A stretch of 64,000 bases of DNA, taken from positions 2,604,001 to 2,668,000 of the forward strand of contig CM057060.1 in the NCBI GenBank assembly GCA_029945375.1, given 5' to 3'. The DNA comes from Agaricus subrufescens (taxonomy: Eukaryota > Basidiomycota > Agaricomycetes > Agaricales > Agaricaceae). Shown one piece after another: positions 45,252 through 58,351 of the stretch. Each line of letters begins with the position of its first letter. Position 1 is the stretch's first letter. Position numbers and translations under genes: made by a program. The notes under the pieces are model-generated. The model was not told where the DNA came from. It saw nothing but the letters and a program-made list of their open reading frames with translations, and made no database searches.

Positions 45252-47666
45252 TCGTGTCAAACGCTTTGCACAGAAACTTTCTCACACCTCTACTGTTGAA
45301 CATGATATGTGCTCTAACTCCTGCATTGCTTTTACTGGTCCTCTGGAGGATGAAGAAAGCTGTTATGAGTGTGGAAAATCACGCTGGGATCTGGCAGTAC
45401 CTGATAAAAAGGTTCCTGTGGCTAAATTCTCTACTATCACACTGGGAACACAGCTTCAATCACTTTATGCTTCTTCTGAAGCAGCTCGTCTTATGCAGTA
45501 TCGTTGGGAAAAAAACCAAGCCCATTTTGGCTCAAATTGAAAAAGGTGAAAACATTCGATTTGACATCTATGACGACATCTTTTCTGGCTATGACTATGC
45601 TCACCTTGTCAAATCAGGAAGTATAAATGGCAATACCATTTTACTGATGCTCTCAATTGATGGTGCTCAGCTCTATGAACATCGGGCATCTGACTGCTGG
45701 ATGTTAATCTGGGTTATCTTGGAGCTCTCCCCAACATTACGCTATAAAAAGCGTTATGTTCTTCCAGCTGGTATTATTCCTGGTCCAGGAAAACCAAAGA
45801 ATCTGGATACATTTCTTTTTCCTGGACTTTATCATATATCTGCACTCCAAAAGGAAGGCCTTCGAGTTTGGGATGCAGCCTTGGATCAGATTCTCACCAA
45901 AACTCCTCAAGTATTCCTCGACACTGCTGATGCCCCTGGAATGGCAAGTATCACTGGTATTATTGGTTATAAAGGTGTCAAGGGATGCCGAAACTATTGT
46001 ACCATGAAAACGCGTCATGTACAGGGTGCATCTCACTATTATCCCATCCTTCAAAATCTTGATGGCCCTATGCCTGCTGGTTCTGACCATCCTGATATTG
46101 ATCTCTCCATCACCAATCCATACCATTCTCAAATTGAATACAACGCCAATGTCACCCAGCTCTTGAATTCTTATTTCGGCAACTTTAATTTGCATCGCAA
46201 ACTTACAGGCCTTACAAAACCAAGTATATTCAATGGTCTCTATGCTCCAGCACTTGGTGCACCTGGTGCATTTCCTGTGGATATCATGCATTTGTTTGCA
46301 TTGAACATTCCTGAACTACTTCTCCACCTATGGCGTGGCACTCTTCACAGTGATCGACTTGATCCTTCTTCTCAATGGCCATGGAGGGTTTTGGTTGGGG
46401 ATGACTGGAAACAACATGGTGCAAAGGTGGCAGCACTTCGGCCTTATCTTCCATATACATATACCCGACCTCCACGCAATCCAGCCGAAAAAATTCACAG
46501 TGGATACAAAGCTGATGAATTTAGTGGCTATACCTGGGGTTATCTTCCAGGACTCCTTCATGGGCTTCTTCCTGCACCATACTATCAAAATTTCTGCAAA
46601 CTTGTACGGATTGTTCGTCTAATGAGCCAACGTGAAATACGAGCAAATGATCTTGATGAAGTTCAGAAACTGGTTGTTGATTTTCTCAATGAGTATGAGG
46701 TAATATATATTGACCACAAGCAAAGTATGTTTAAACTTCCATCTTTGACAAATATGAGATCTAATTTGTCTTTACTAGGTCGAATTCATTTTGTGCGCCA
46801 ATGCCTGCACACTTTGTGGCATCTTGGACCTGAAACTTGTCGTCTTGGGCCACCAGCTCTTTATGCTCAGTGGACCATGGAACGCACTATTGGTAATCTT
46901 GGTCAAGAAATCAGATTGCATTCAAATCCATATGCAAATCTGACTCAGCGTGCTGTAGCTCGGGGGGTAGCAAACTCTATTTATGCTCGGTATCCAAACC
47001 TTTGGAGTGCTGTGCCTGACTATCCTCGAGGGACCCTTATTTTGCCCCATGGATATGCACTTTTGCATCCTCATGAAAGCACCCCATCGAAAATGCGAGG
47101 TGATGAATATAATGCACTCACTCGTTATGTTGCCCAACATCCCAATGTGGTTCAACCTGAGAAAATCACCCGGTCTGCTCGTCTTCAGCTTCCTAATGGC
47201 GAGAGGGTTCGGTGTGCTTGGAAAGAAGACCAACGGCGTCACAAACTACGTGTTTCTCGGATGGTCAAGGCAAGTTTTCTCTGATAAGCCATTTCATTTG
47301 GGCCTCATGTTCTCGCAGCTCAGGCTAATTGACCAAGAACAACAAACACCTCTTTTCAGAGAGGTGTTGTATTTTTTCTGTGCAGACGACCTGACAGCAG
47401 GAGTTAAACATGCTCTTGCTATGATTTCGTTAACAACGGCCTTCGATGCACAACTCCGTCATGATACTTATGATGTACTGTGGGTTTGTGGCTTCACCCG
47501 GTATGACAGCCTTCTCGTTGTCAATGTGGAAAATGTGGAATCCCTTGTTGCCCTACTTCCACTCTCTGACAATGAATATTTCTTGATGGAGGATCTCGGA
47601 AACTCAGTAGCAACGTCGCTTGCGGGCACTACAAATGAGGATGATGATGCTGGCGAGGAGAATTAA

Positions 47667-49518
47667 ATTGTATTGAAGTTATATACAACAATATACATGT
47701 GTACAGACAGAGGTGAGATGCAACGAGTATAAGTTATTTAGATAGGCTGATGACCCCGTGAGTTTGAGACGGCGGATGACTTCGAAAGTAAACATCGAAA
47801 GATTAAGGGTGTGCACAAACATGGGGGCTCGAAGCGGGGTGAGACTAGGCGAGGGTGGAGGTGAGCATGGCCCACCGCTGGCGGAGGGAGGACTTGGAGG
47901 TGCAGATGAGGACGCCGATGCTGCGCGAGTTTTCAAGAACTTGAGAAAGTTGCTGGACCACTGCTGCACCTAATTTGGGTTAGAGAGTGCGAGTGCTGTC
48001 TGGGCTACCGTTGCCGCTGCTACGGCGATGATGCTGGGCTACCGCTGCCGCTGCTACGGCGATGACGTGCGACGCTGAGCCCTCCTGGGCGTCGACAAAA
48101 AGAGGTTCGAGGAGGGACTTGAGGTTGACGTTGAGCACGGGCGACGTCTAGAGTCGTGATAGCGAGGAAGGTGACGAGTATGTGAGCCGAGGGAGAGGTG
48201 CGCGCGACGACTGCAGCTGCCAAGTTGCGTACGATGGACACGTTGGTGTTGAAGAGATCATGACACCGGGCTGCAGTGTGGAATCGATGGTGGGAAGCGC
48301 GGGGAGTTGGGTGTGCGGAGGAGAGGGGGGAGAGGGTCGTGTGTGGAGGAAAGAGGGAAGAGAGCCGGAAGAGAAAGGCTCGGGAAGGCTCAAGGGCCTC
48401 AACCGAGCCTCCTGGGCATCGATGTTGAGAGGTGCAGCACCGCGACGTCTGCAAAGGACTGGGCCCATCCGATCAGCAGCGATGGGCCAGGGTCACGGCG
48501 GGGCGTACCTTTATGGATTGGAAGGGAACCAACGGTGAAGCGTGTGCAGCGGGACAGACACCAGCGCAAGCTCGAGCAACAATTCGGTGACACGATTGAG
48601 GGAGAATGATGGGCTTTTTGGAGGGTGGAGGCTACGATCGGGACGGTAGAGTTGACGGGGTTGGAGACGACGAGGACACGAGCGCGTGCGACTGCAGGCG
48701 CCCCTTCTCACGGTGCGTGGCTGCATAGTGAACTGCAGGGAGATGGGCCGCAGAGGGCAGTGAATAGACGGGAGAGGGTCTCGCTGGTCACATCAGCGCC
48801 CTTTCTCACGGCGCACAGCTGCATAGTCAGCTTCAGGGAGTGCTGGGTGGATACGCGTTGACGTCGACAGGGAGAGACTGCAGGTAGTGGGTGCAGTGAC
48901 AGAGGAGGAGGTTCGACGTTCGAGGACCTCTTGGGTGTGGACGGGGAGAGATACGAGTTGGTGGGCAAGCGTGGATCTGCTAGGGCAATGATGCGCAACA
49001 CTGGGCCCTACAGAGAGAGGCTGGAGGAGAGCGGGCGGAGGCAAGAGAGAGGCCCGGGCTCGATTGTGATCAAAGATTCTAAAGGACAGCGCCATTCCTA
49101 CCCATGTGAGAACCTGGATTCCATATTGCAAGTACACCCAAGATACATAGAATCCATGTATCGATCGGGAAAGGTTTGAGTTGGTAGTCGAGTTGGTAGT
49201 CGGTAAAGTAGTTTGTGAAGGGGTATAGGAGGCTCTCGAGACTCTGGGGCGTCAATAGAGAGGTCCACAGTGGTGTCTATGAACAGAGTAAACAATCTTC
49301 TAAAGGTGTCAGGAGCACAATAATGCACACGATAGCTTCCCCACAGATGCAGGGACTGGTAATGGCAATGTTTTACAAAAGGTGGGAGCCGCGCAGTATG
49401 CCACAGCATCACATGATATTGATGCGTTCACAGTTCCTGTCCGCTTCTCTCTTCGTGCTCATTTCCTCACACTCGTTTTTGTGTCTCTTGGCCCCCGCCT
49501 AATTATTTTTTTACGCAG
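47667..49518. other. GC-rich repeat-bearing region, no supported gene
   Basis: Overlapping open frames on both strands reflect GC content; none has a domain or a consistent splice model. A 34 bp unit is tandemly repeated at about 48000-48067 (CTGGGCTACCG..TGCCGCTGCTACGG). Two related blocks (GCGCCC..TTCTCACGG, CTGCATAGT, CAGGGAG) lie about 110 bp apart near 48697-48838. The right part may hold the 5' leader of the next gene, since a CAG acceptor directly precedes its ATG. Confidence 0.4.
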
Positions 49519-51437
49519 ATGTCTTCTGATTCTATACCCTTTTCGCCCTCAAATGCCAGTTCCCCTGGGCCCACTCAGAAGGTATGTGATCGATACAAGG
49601 CCTCCGAAAATGCTAGTGTATTCTTCCAGACCTCAATTACACTGTTGGAATATCGGAAGAAATGTGAAAGGCTCGAGAAAAAGGTCTTGCAGCTGGAGCG
49701 AGACCTGGATAAGTCTCGCTCAGAGTGTATGTCACTCTGAGAGCAAATTGATCAGAAGAGGTATGCCCATATATTGTTATTGTTCAATGTGCTAATACTT
49801 GCCAGATCTGCGACTAAGAAATTATCTTCAATCCTCGAAAAGCTTGATCTAGACCGTCTCGACAGCATCCTTGAGCAACTTCACAAAATCAATCCCTCTC
49901 AACCCTTGGCTCTCCCATCCGATGACTCGAAGATGCTTTTAGATTCCCTACTTACAGCTACTGGCCCAGTTCGTGATGCGCCTCCACCTGGCATCGACAA
50001 ATCACTCGTAGTCTGGTACAAGCCTACAAAGAAGGATGGAACAAAAACTGAAGATACGCAACATCTTGTCGATGTCATAAGGAAGCTCGATGGTGCTCCA
50101 ACTGACCAGCTCTCGAACATGCGATCAGAGGCTCGTGATCTCCTCATGAGTGCTGCCGAAAAAAATGGACTATATGCGGAGACTTGGAGGCGCAATCGAC
50201 GCGACGGCTTCATGGATTTTGTTTTACAGGGGCTTGAAGAACGATTTCCAGATCTTCGACTGTGCCAAGGCCGGTGGAAGGCAAATGCTCTTGTTTTGGA
50301 CATATATCCACACTGGCGAAAGTCATACAAAGGTGCCACAATCATGGAGGTGGGTAATGGGACCAAGAGGAAGAACCCATCATCTCGGGATATGAGTATA
50401 GTCAATGTAGGTGTCCAAAAGCGCAGCAAACTCGATGTGTCAATTCAACCGAATGTATGCACATTTAGATTTATCACTCAAAACCTCTACTCATCAACTT
50501 AGGATCTTGCTGTAACCACCACTGCTGCTACCGAAGTACAGGTAAGTAAGCAGTCTACATTGTCTACTAGTACTGATTCAGCAGAGTTTGTCAAGCCGAA
50601 ACGACGGTCATCCCGAGCCTCTTGGCTTGGAAGCTTTGACCCCAACGATCCCCCATCAGATTACCATGAAACCATTTACCTCACGTCAAACACTGAGCAC
50701 GATGAACGCCTCGGTCGATGGCTTGAATGGGATGCACAAGTCGCAGACTGGCCAAGTAGTAATCATTTTCGAGTTGATATCTAGCTGACACTGTTTAAAG
50801 ATGACAGTGATGACGAACGTTGGTACCGAGAATCTGGGTGGCATGAACGTTTTGATAGGCAACGCTACCGTGACCTCGGCCTCACTTCCCGAAATTGCTC
50901 CTGCCTTGATGACTGTGACTGCGACTGCTTTACCGATGACGATGACTGCCCCTGCACCTGCATCCACTACGACTGGTTTGAATACACTTGCTGCACCTGT
51001 ACCGACTGCCGAAAACGCTGTTCATACCCATACCCCTGCTCAAACTGAAGATATTCCTATCAATCCTGTCCTACTTAATATGGATGCAAGCAACTCAATG
51101 TCTCTAGAACTTCAAGAACTTATTGATAATGCAAAAAAGGATGATAGTCTGTGGCTTGGTATGACTCGTTCACACAAAAATCAAAATCATATTGCTCGTT
51201 TTCGCTCTGATGGTATTTCCGCTGAGTAATATGATTTTTTATAGCAACCTATCAATCATGCTAATAACTCGTTATAGAAACCTTTGTGGACTTGCATGGA
51301 AAATCAAGAATCCAAAGGGAAAGATGGCCGAATTCGTTGCTTACTGGGGAAGATTGGATGAGAAAGAAAAAGGGGTATACGCTCTTTCACTTTTTGAGCG
51401 AGGTTGTCTCATAACTCTCTACAGGAATGGTTTTTGA
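49519..51437 (+). pseudogene. Decayed hypothetical gene, probably repeat-associated
   Basis: Spliced reading: 49519-49760, 49806-50454, 50503-50541, 50585-50755, 50801-51229, then remnants to 51437; phases agree through 51229. N-terminal coiled coil (LEYRKKCERLEKKVLQLERDLD), a second helix (SSILEKLDLDRLDSILEQL), and a globular block (DLLMSAAEKNGLYAETWRRN, FMDFVLQGLEERFPDLRLC, DIYPHWRKSYKG). A Thr/Ala/Pro linker follows, then LELQELIDNAKKDDSLWLGM. TGA at 49738-49740 interrupts the frame inside exon 1 (Ser-Leu-stop-Glu-Gln). The final block (KPLWTCMENQESKGK then AEFVAYWGRLDEKEK) lies in two frames, implying a frameshift near 51325. It resembles hypothetical proteins that recur near agaricomycete transposons. 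Function unknown. Confidence 0.5.
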
Positions 51438-51992
51438 AATCAAAGATGGCTCAAAACAATACTCTGAAAAAGGTAATGTTTTCTTGTGCTACGATTATGA
51501 AAGATATATAATCGTTTGTTGTAGGTCACTAGAAAGTCATCAAAGAAAACGAAATAGAGGCTGTCTTAGCATTACTTTGTAAGTAGTTTATTTTATTAGA
51601 AGTTGAAGTACATCGGCTTTTATCTAATTATTCATTCATATTAGGTTTTTCAATGTTTTTTTCGGATTGTGTATCGTTATGTGTATTACTGTATAGTCAG
51701 ATCAGTGCAGATAGAATCATATGAATTCAGACAGTTACATATTTTCCAAGTGTGTCAAGATTGATTTATCTGACCTGAGCTGCAAATTTCTAAGTTTACC
51801 GATTTCTGTCTTAATTATTTGTTTGAGGAGACTATGATAAATTTAGATAATACTAGGAATTCTGTTCTTGGTTTTTCTAACATTTAGACGATCACAGATA
51901 ATGTTAGAAAAAAAGTTGGACATTTGGGTTGGATGGTCTGATAGTTCTTGAAATCAGATCAAACTCAGATAAATTAGACGTGTACAGATTAG
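51438..51992. other. AT-rich spacer with a small hairpin
   Basis: No gene. TTTTTCTAACATT (51872-51884) is exactly inverted as AATGTTAGAAAAA (51900-51912) around a 15 nt loop. Several CAGAT-type motifs repeat nearby. Confidence 0.45.
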
Positions 51993-53742
51993 TCAAGGAT
52001 TTTCGATCCCCGACTTTTGACTGGGCTTGAGGGGGCAATGCAGGGAATTACCGAAATCGGGCGAGACGTTCCCACGTGCTCGAATGAAGGTAGCTGAATT
52101 CATGATTCGAATGTATAGTTCAACGCGTAAGCGAAACAGAACCCGATAGAGCTTTACGCTGTGGAGAGTAAGGAGCTGCAAGATGAGGGCATTTATAAAA
52201 TCAACCCTGATTTTCCCCGCGTACTCGAAAAGCGATATATTGTCATGAATTTGAGGATCTGGGACAAGTCGATATTCTTCATCAAGGAGACCTTTCTCGT
52301 CTTGTGACAACTTTTCCTGAGAAAAACTTTCCCAGTCTTGTGCTTTCGAAAATATCGGTTGGAGGGCCCCTAGAAGGGGAATCAGGATGTCCACAGGTTC
52401 AGCTTGATCAATAAGAGCGTCGAGGGACTCTGATATGCACAAACCAAAATAGCGTAGGCGGGAGTGACTATCATTGTGATATAGGTTCTGCAGGCTCTCA
52501 CACATTAAATCATGCTTTTTCCAAGTGAAGTCCGTGAAGGGCAGGGGCAATACTTGCGACCAACCGGCGATAGCCGTGAATTTTAAAAGCGGCCTGAGAA
52601 TGGATGGCCAGAGGGAGAAAATGTTATTGAAAAGCCACGCGGTGGGGGACTTGTATGGGCATTGAGGGATGGTCAGAAGTCTTCGATAAACTGATCCCAG
52701 GAGAGGCTGGATGAATGGCATCAAATTCGCCAGAGAGAGCAGGATTGTGGCAATGCCGCCCACGATAAGAGAAGGTAAAGCAGCACGGGGACTGATGTTC
52801 CAGAGAAAGTATATGAGTCCGGAGGTGAAAAGTCCAATAGAAACCTGGATCATGAAAAGGAGTAGCTCCGGGGCAAGAAGCACACCCCAAGCGACAACCC
52901 CTTCGAAACGTAGTTGACGTAGTGCGAGTGAGCCAACCAGTGAAGCCGGATCTCTGCCAGGTTCTGTTGGGAGGAAGGCAGTGACCCACTGAAGACAAAA
53001 AGTCCCAGTAAGGACAACGATCAGACTGAGGGTTATACTCAAATACCACAGCTGGTTCACCACAACACCAGAATGATTTGGTGTAAATGATTTCGGGAGC
53101 TTAGCAGTCCCCTGCGTGCTCGTATCATTGAGTAATTGAACAACTTGGACGAGGAGGTCGGATATTGTATCTTGTTTGTCCTCCTGGAGCAGTGAATATG
53201 ACTGTACTGCAAATGTGGTGACGACTGCTAGGATCAAGCCTGCCTTAAAAGAGAATTAGGAGGCAGTGTACTAGAGATTACTTTGAACATCACTTACCAC
53301 TACCATTAGAAAGCTTATCTCATCCTTTAGATACGTACGACTATCTCGATCACGACTCTTGACCAGTTCATTGAGCGTTTCTAACGGAGCTTCTGAAGCC
53401 TCAGGGAACCTGTGCAAGTACCGATACGGTTTACCACACCACCACCATTCTTCCTGAAGACAAATGATGAGAGCATAAGTTTAGGGTATTTTTGTACGCA
53501 TTGTTGATGATTACCTCGGGAGGTGGAGGACCAGAGGTACTCTCCTACACAAGGGTCATGAATTCTGGGGCGGATTGTAATTTAGACTGAACGCACCTGG
53601 GGTTGTCTAGCTCTGTCTAGTGTGGCTGAGCGACGCAGCTGTGTACCATGATATTGTTGCGTCCGGCTGAGCTGCAATCATGTCGACAATGGTGAAATCC
53701 TGAACGGATACAGCTGACGGGACGTACCAGTGTGCTACTCAT
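51993..53742 (-). CDS. DUF6535-domain multi-pass membrane protein
   Basis: Member of the large agaricomycete DUF6535 family, of unknown biochemical role. Exons: 53728-53742, 53597-53671, 53515-53544, 53298-53453, 51993-53243; 508 codons plus stop. The family core spans residues about 35-240: EEWWWCGKPYRYLHRFPEAS, LKDEISFLMVVAGLILAVVT, FAVQSYSLLQED. Several membrane helices follow (LWYLSITLSLIVVLTG, LLLFMIQVSIGLFTSGLIYFLW, LIVGGIATILLSLANL). The C-terminal half is cytosolic-looking and less conserved. The starting exon is only 15 nt (MSSTL); I chose it because it gives a continuous frame with a GTACGT donor. The last acceptor is TTTTAAG, since GGCAG would put a stop in frame. Transposon debris lies on both sides, as often with this family. 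Confidence 0.85.
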
Positions 53743-54475
53743 GTACAGATGACTGAGGATAAGTCGGTGGCTAGGAAGTAGAGTACGGATCACCCGAATA
53801 GACGTTTTGTCACGTCCGCAGACAGACTGCTGGTGACTGCCTTGTGACGAACCAGTGACGAACCAGTCACCTGCTGGCACTCTCCGCCAGCTCTCCGCCA
53901 TCGCGTCACTGCCCCCCTCCCATACAGTAGGGCTACTGCCTTGCCCATACATGCAACGACGTACACCTCAGTGACCCACTGGCACAAGTGAGGAGAAGCC
54001 ACGCCAGTGTCAAACTTACTGCCATCGTAAAGTTCGGTGAAAATCTTCGTCATCAATTGCCATGGTGACCAGGGCTAATGGATTGCTGATGCATAGGAAC
54101 ATGACGAAAGCTGGCGCAAGTAACATAGGTGGACAGAGACTAGTTGGACAGAGGATGTGTTGAAAATCGAAAGGACACCAGGAACGATGGCAGCCTCACT
54201 GGGGAAACGGATCAACAGGAGTTTTTGGGAGACGAGAGAAGAAGGGGAGCGAAGGGAATACGACAGACAAAAGGTGTATATTCAAGAGTAAAGGAAAAAG
54301 GTACTGAAACATCTTGTTCGTCTCCTTATATACACGGTAGTTTCTCCCTTCTATAATAGGAAGGTGTAAGCGACGCTTACACTCACCCATGCCCGAAAGA
54401 AAAGAACCGAGCTTGAAAAAGAAAAGAAGTGCAGGGAACAAAATAGAACTGGGGTAATTAATTTTTCAAAATCTC
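53743..54475. other. Intergenic region, possible LTR remnant
   Basis: No gene. GTGTAAGCGACGCTTACAC (54364-54382) is a near-perfect 19 bp palindrome. On the minus strand it is followed by TATATAAGG (about 54330-54338), as in an LTR promoter. It sits directly downstream of the integrase/chromodomain remnant, so about 54130-54382 may be that element's 3' LTR, but no second LTR is available for comparison. Short direct repeats (GTGACGAACCA) occur near 53840-53870. Confidence 0.35.
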
Positions 54476-55376
54476 CTAGTTGGAGACGTTATAACCTGTC
54501 TGCGAGACACCTTGTTTTTCCCATTCATCCAGCGCCTCGTTGTCGGCTAAGAGCCATCTGGGTATCCACTCATCATGAGCACTACTAAACCCTTTCCACC
54601 TCACGAGATATTGTTTACCTCGTCCACGCTTGCGTTTGTCTATTAGCTTCTCGACCACGTGTTCCCAATCTCCTTCCACCAGTACCGGTTCTGGGTTGTC
54701 ATTCTCTCTCCCTGGGAAATGTGTAGCATCGTTTGGTCCGAATTTCCGCAGTTGCGATACTTGGAAGGTATTGTGTATAGTTGCAGACGGGGGTAGTTCT
54801 AGGGAATAAGAGGAGGTTTCCGGGTGCGCCTTCAAAACACGAAAAGGTCCATCAAAGCGGGGCATGAACTTGGCTGCACGACCACTGCCCTTTTCCATAT
54901 AGTCACGTCGCCTGTTAGCGGTGTTCAACCACACACGGTCACCGACTTTGAAACCAGGATCCGCTGATCGGTAATCATTTGCATAATAGGCCTGCACTGT
55001 TTTAGCCGCAATCAAATTGTCCTTTGCTTCCAAAATGTCATATAGTAAGTCACGAAGGACCTCTTTGGCATTCCGTAACGCTGCATCGTCAAATTGCACC
55101 ATGGTGGGGGTGGGAAGAACCCGAGGACAGTACCCCATTCTCAATTGGAAACCAGAGAAAGAAGTTGACGCATTTACAAAGCACATCATGTTGAAATGAA
55201 TGCGAGGCAGGGCCTTGACCCAACCCTGCTGACTCCGGTCGACGTAGAAGCGGAGTGATTGAATGTCAGTTTTGTTCGTACGCTCAGACACTCCATCTGT
55301 CTGAGGATGAAAGGCAGAGGATGCAATGTGTTTAATTCCGAGTAGGTATCTTTTAATTTTCGAGCCACAAGGTATC
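54476..55376 (-). pseudogene. Truncated chromovirus-type Gypsy pol: integrase C-terminus and chromodomain
   Basis: Frame from about 55376 down to the stop at 54476. It starts within the integrase core (LLGIKHIASSAFHPQTDG, VSERTNK). Then come the integrase C-terminal SH3-like region (PGFKVGDRVWLNT, KFMPRFDGPFRVLKAHP, NTFQVSQLRKF) and a chromodomain (VVEKLIDKRKRGRGKQYLVRWKGF, SAHDEWIPRWLL). Everything 5' (gag, protease, RT, most of integrase) is missing, so this is a fragment. It is not related to the 15 kb element, which has no chromodomain. 55377-55644 holds no feature. Confidence 0.85.
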
Positions 55377-55644
55377 TTGAAAACTCAATCACTCAAAGTA
55401 CTCTCAGAATCGACGGAAAGAAACGCTAGTTAGGATTAAATACAGCAAATTAATCAAATCATTTAAATACGGACTCCGTCATGACCAGCCGTCTTCCAAA
55501 AGAAAGAGACAAGAACACACAAAAAGGTAAAAGAAAAAGCTATGAATCGGATTAGCATTCGTTCAAGACAAAGAAGTTTTTTTAGTCAGATAAACTCCTC
55601 ACCTAGAAGACGGAGACATCTCAGCACCCCAGCCCTAAAATTCA

Positions 55645-58090
<2,446 letters not shown>

Positions 58091-58351
58091 GGCGCTGGAG
58101 GCTGCAACGTTCGACTGGAAGACGCCAACTCAAAACTCGAACGCGAAGACAAAAACGCGTCGTCACGTGCACGCATCACACGGTCAGTGGTTGGTCAATG
58201 GTGGGATTAAATAAATATCTTGATGCTAAAAAGTTCAAAAACGCAAAAATTAAAACTCAAAAAAATCAAAGAACTAGAGCAAGCCAGAAGAAATCCGTTC
58301 AATGCAAAACCAAAACCAAAATGTGTGCCTCCACCTCCGCCCTGTGCGGCC

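Larger units (their letters stand above)
29248..47666 (+). pseudogene. Plavaka/CACTA-like transposase, split by a Gypsy element and frameshifted
   Basis: DDE-type DNA transposase of the fungal Plavaka group (CACTA-related). Exons: 29248-29439, 29498-29522, 29572-30161, then after the 15 kb insertion 45256-47269 and 47319-47666, about 1055 codons in all. The N-terminus is a Cys/His-rich finger (CYCKKC ... RTQTRHLKAH). The core has DMCSNSCIAFTGPLEDEE, CYECGKSRWD, VFLDTADAPGMASITG, KGCRNYCTMK, FPVDIMHLFALNIPELL, and EQQTPLFREVLYFF near the end. The reading frame runs from TAT CGT at 30156-30161 straight into GTC AAA at 45256 once the insert and one TCGT copy are removed. A7 at 45509-45515 adds one base that breaks the frame; the rest is open. 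The last intron (47270-47318) has a GC donor. It is inactive as it stands. I did not find the element's terminal repeats. Confidence 0.85.

Noticed and set aside
45254..45510. First 85 codons of the long frame starting at 45254
   Set aside because: They are in the wrong frame; the transposase reads one frame over until the A7 shift at 45509-45515.
47679..49180. Several overlapping frames of 60-140 codons on both strands
   Set aside because: GC-rich composition produces them; amino-acid content is Arg/Pro/Ser/Gly without pattern.
50801..51048. Overlapping frame rich in cysteine (RNCSCLDDCDCDCF..., CTCTDCRKRC) that looks like a Cys-rich peptide
   Set aside because: It can be reached by a splice in phase, but it ends at 51048. 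The frame one step away joins through an extra 43 bp GTAAGT...GCAG intron and continues to 51229 with a more protein-like C-terminus. I take the Cys-rich frame as a shadow of a Thr/Ala/Pro linker.
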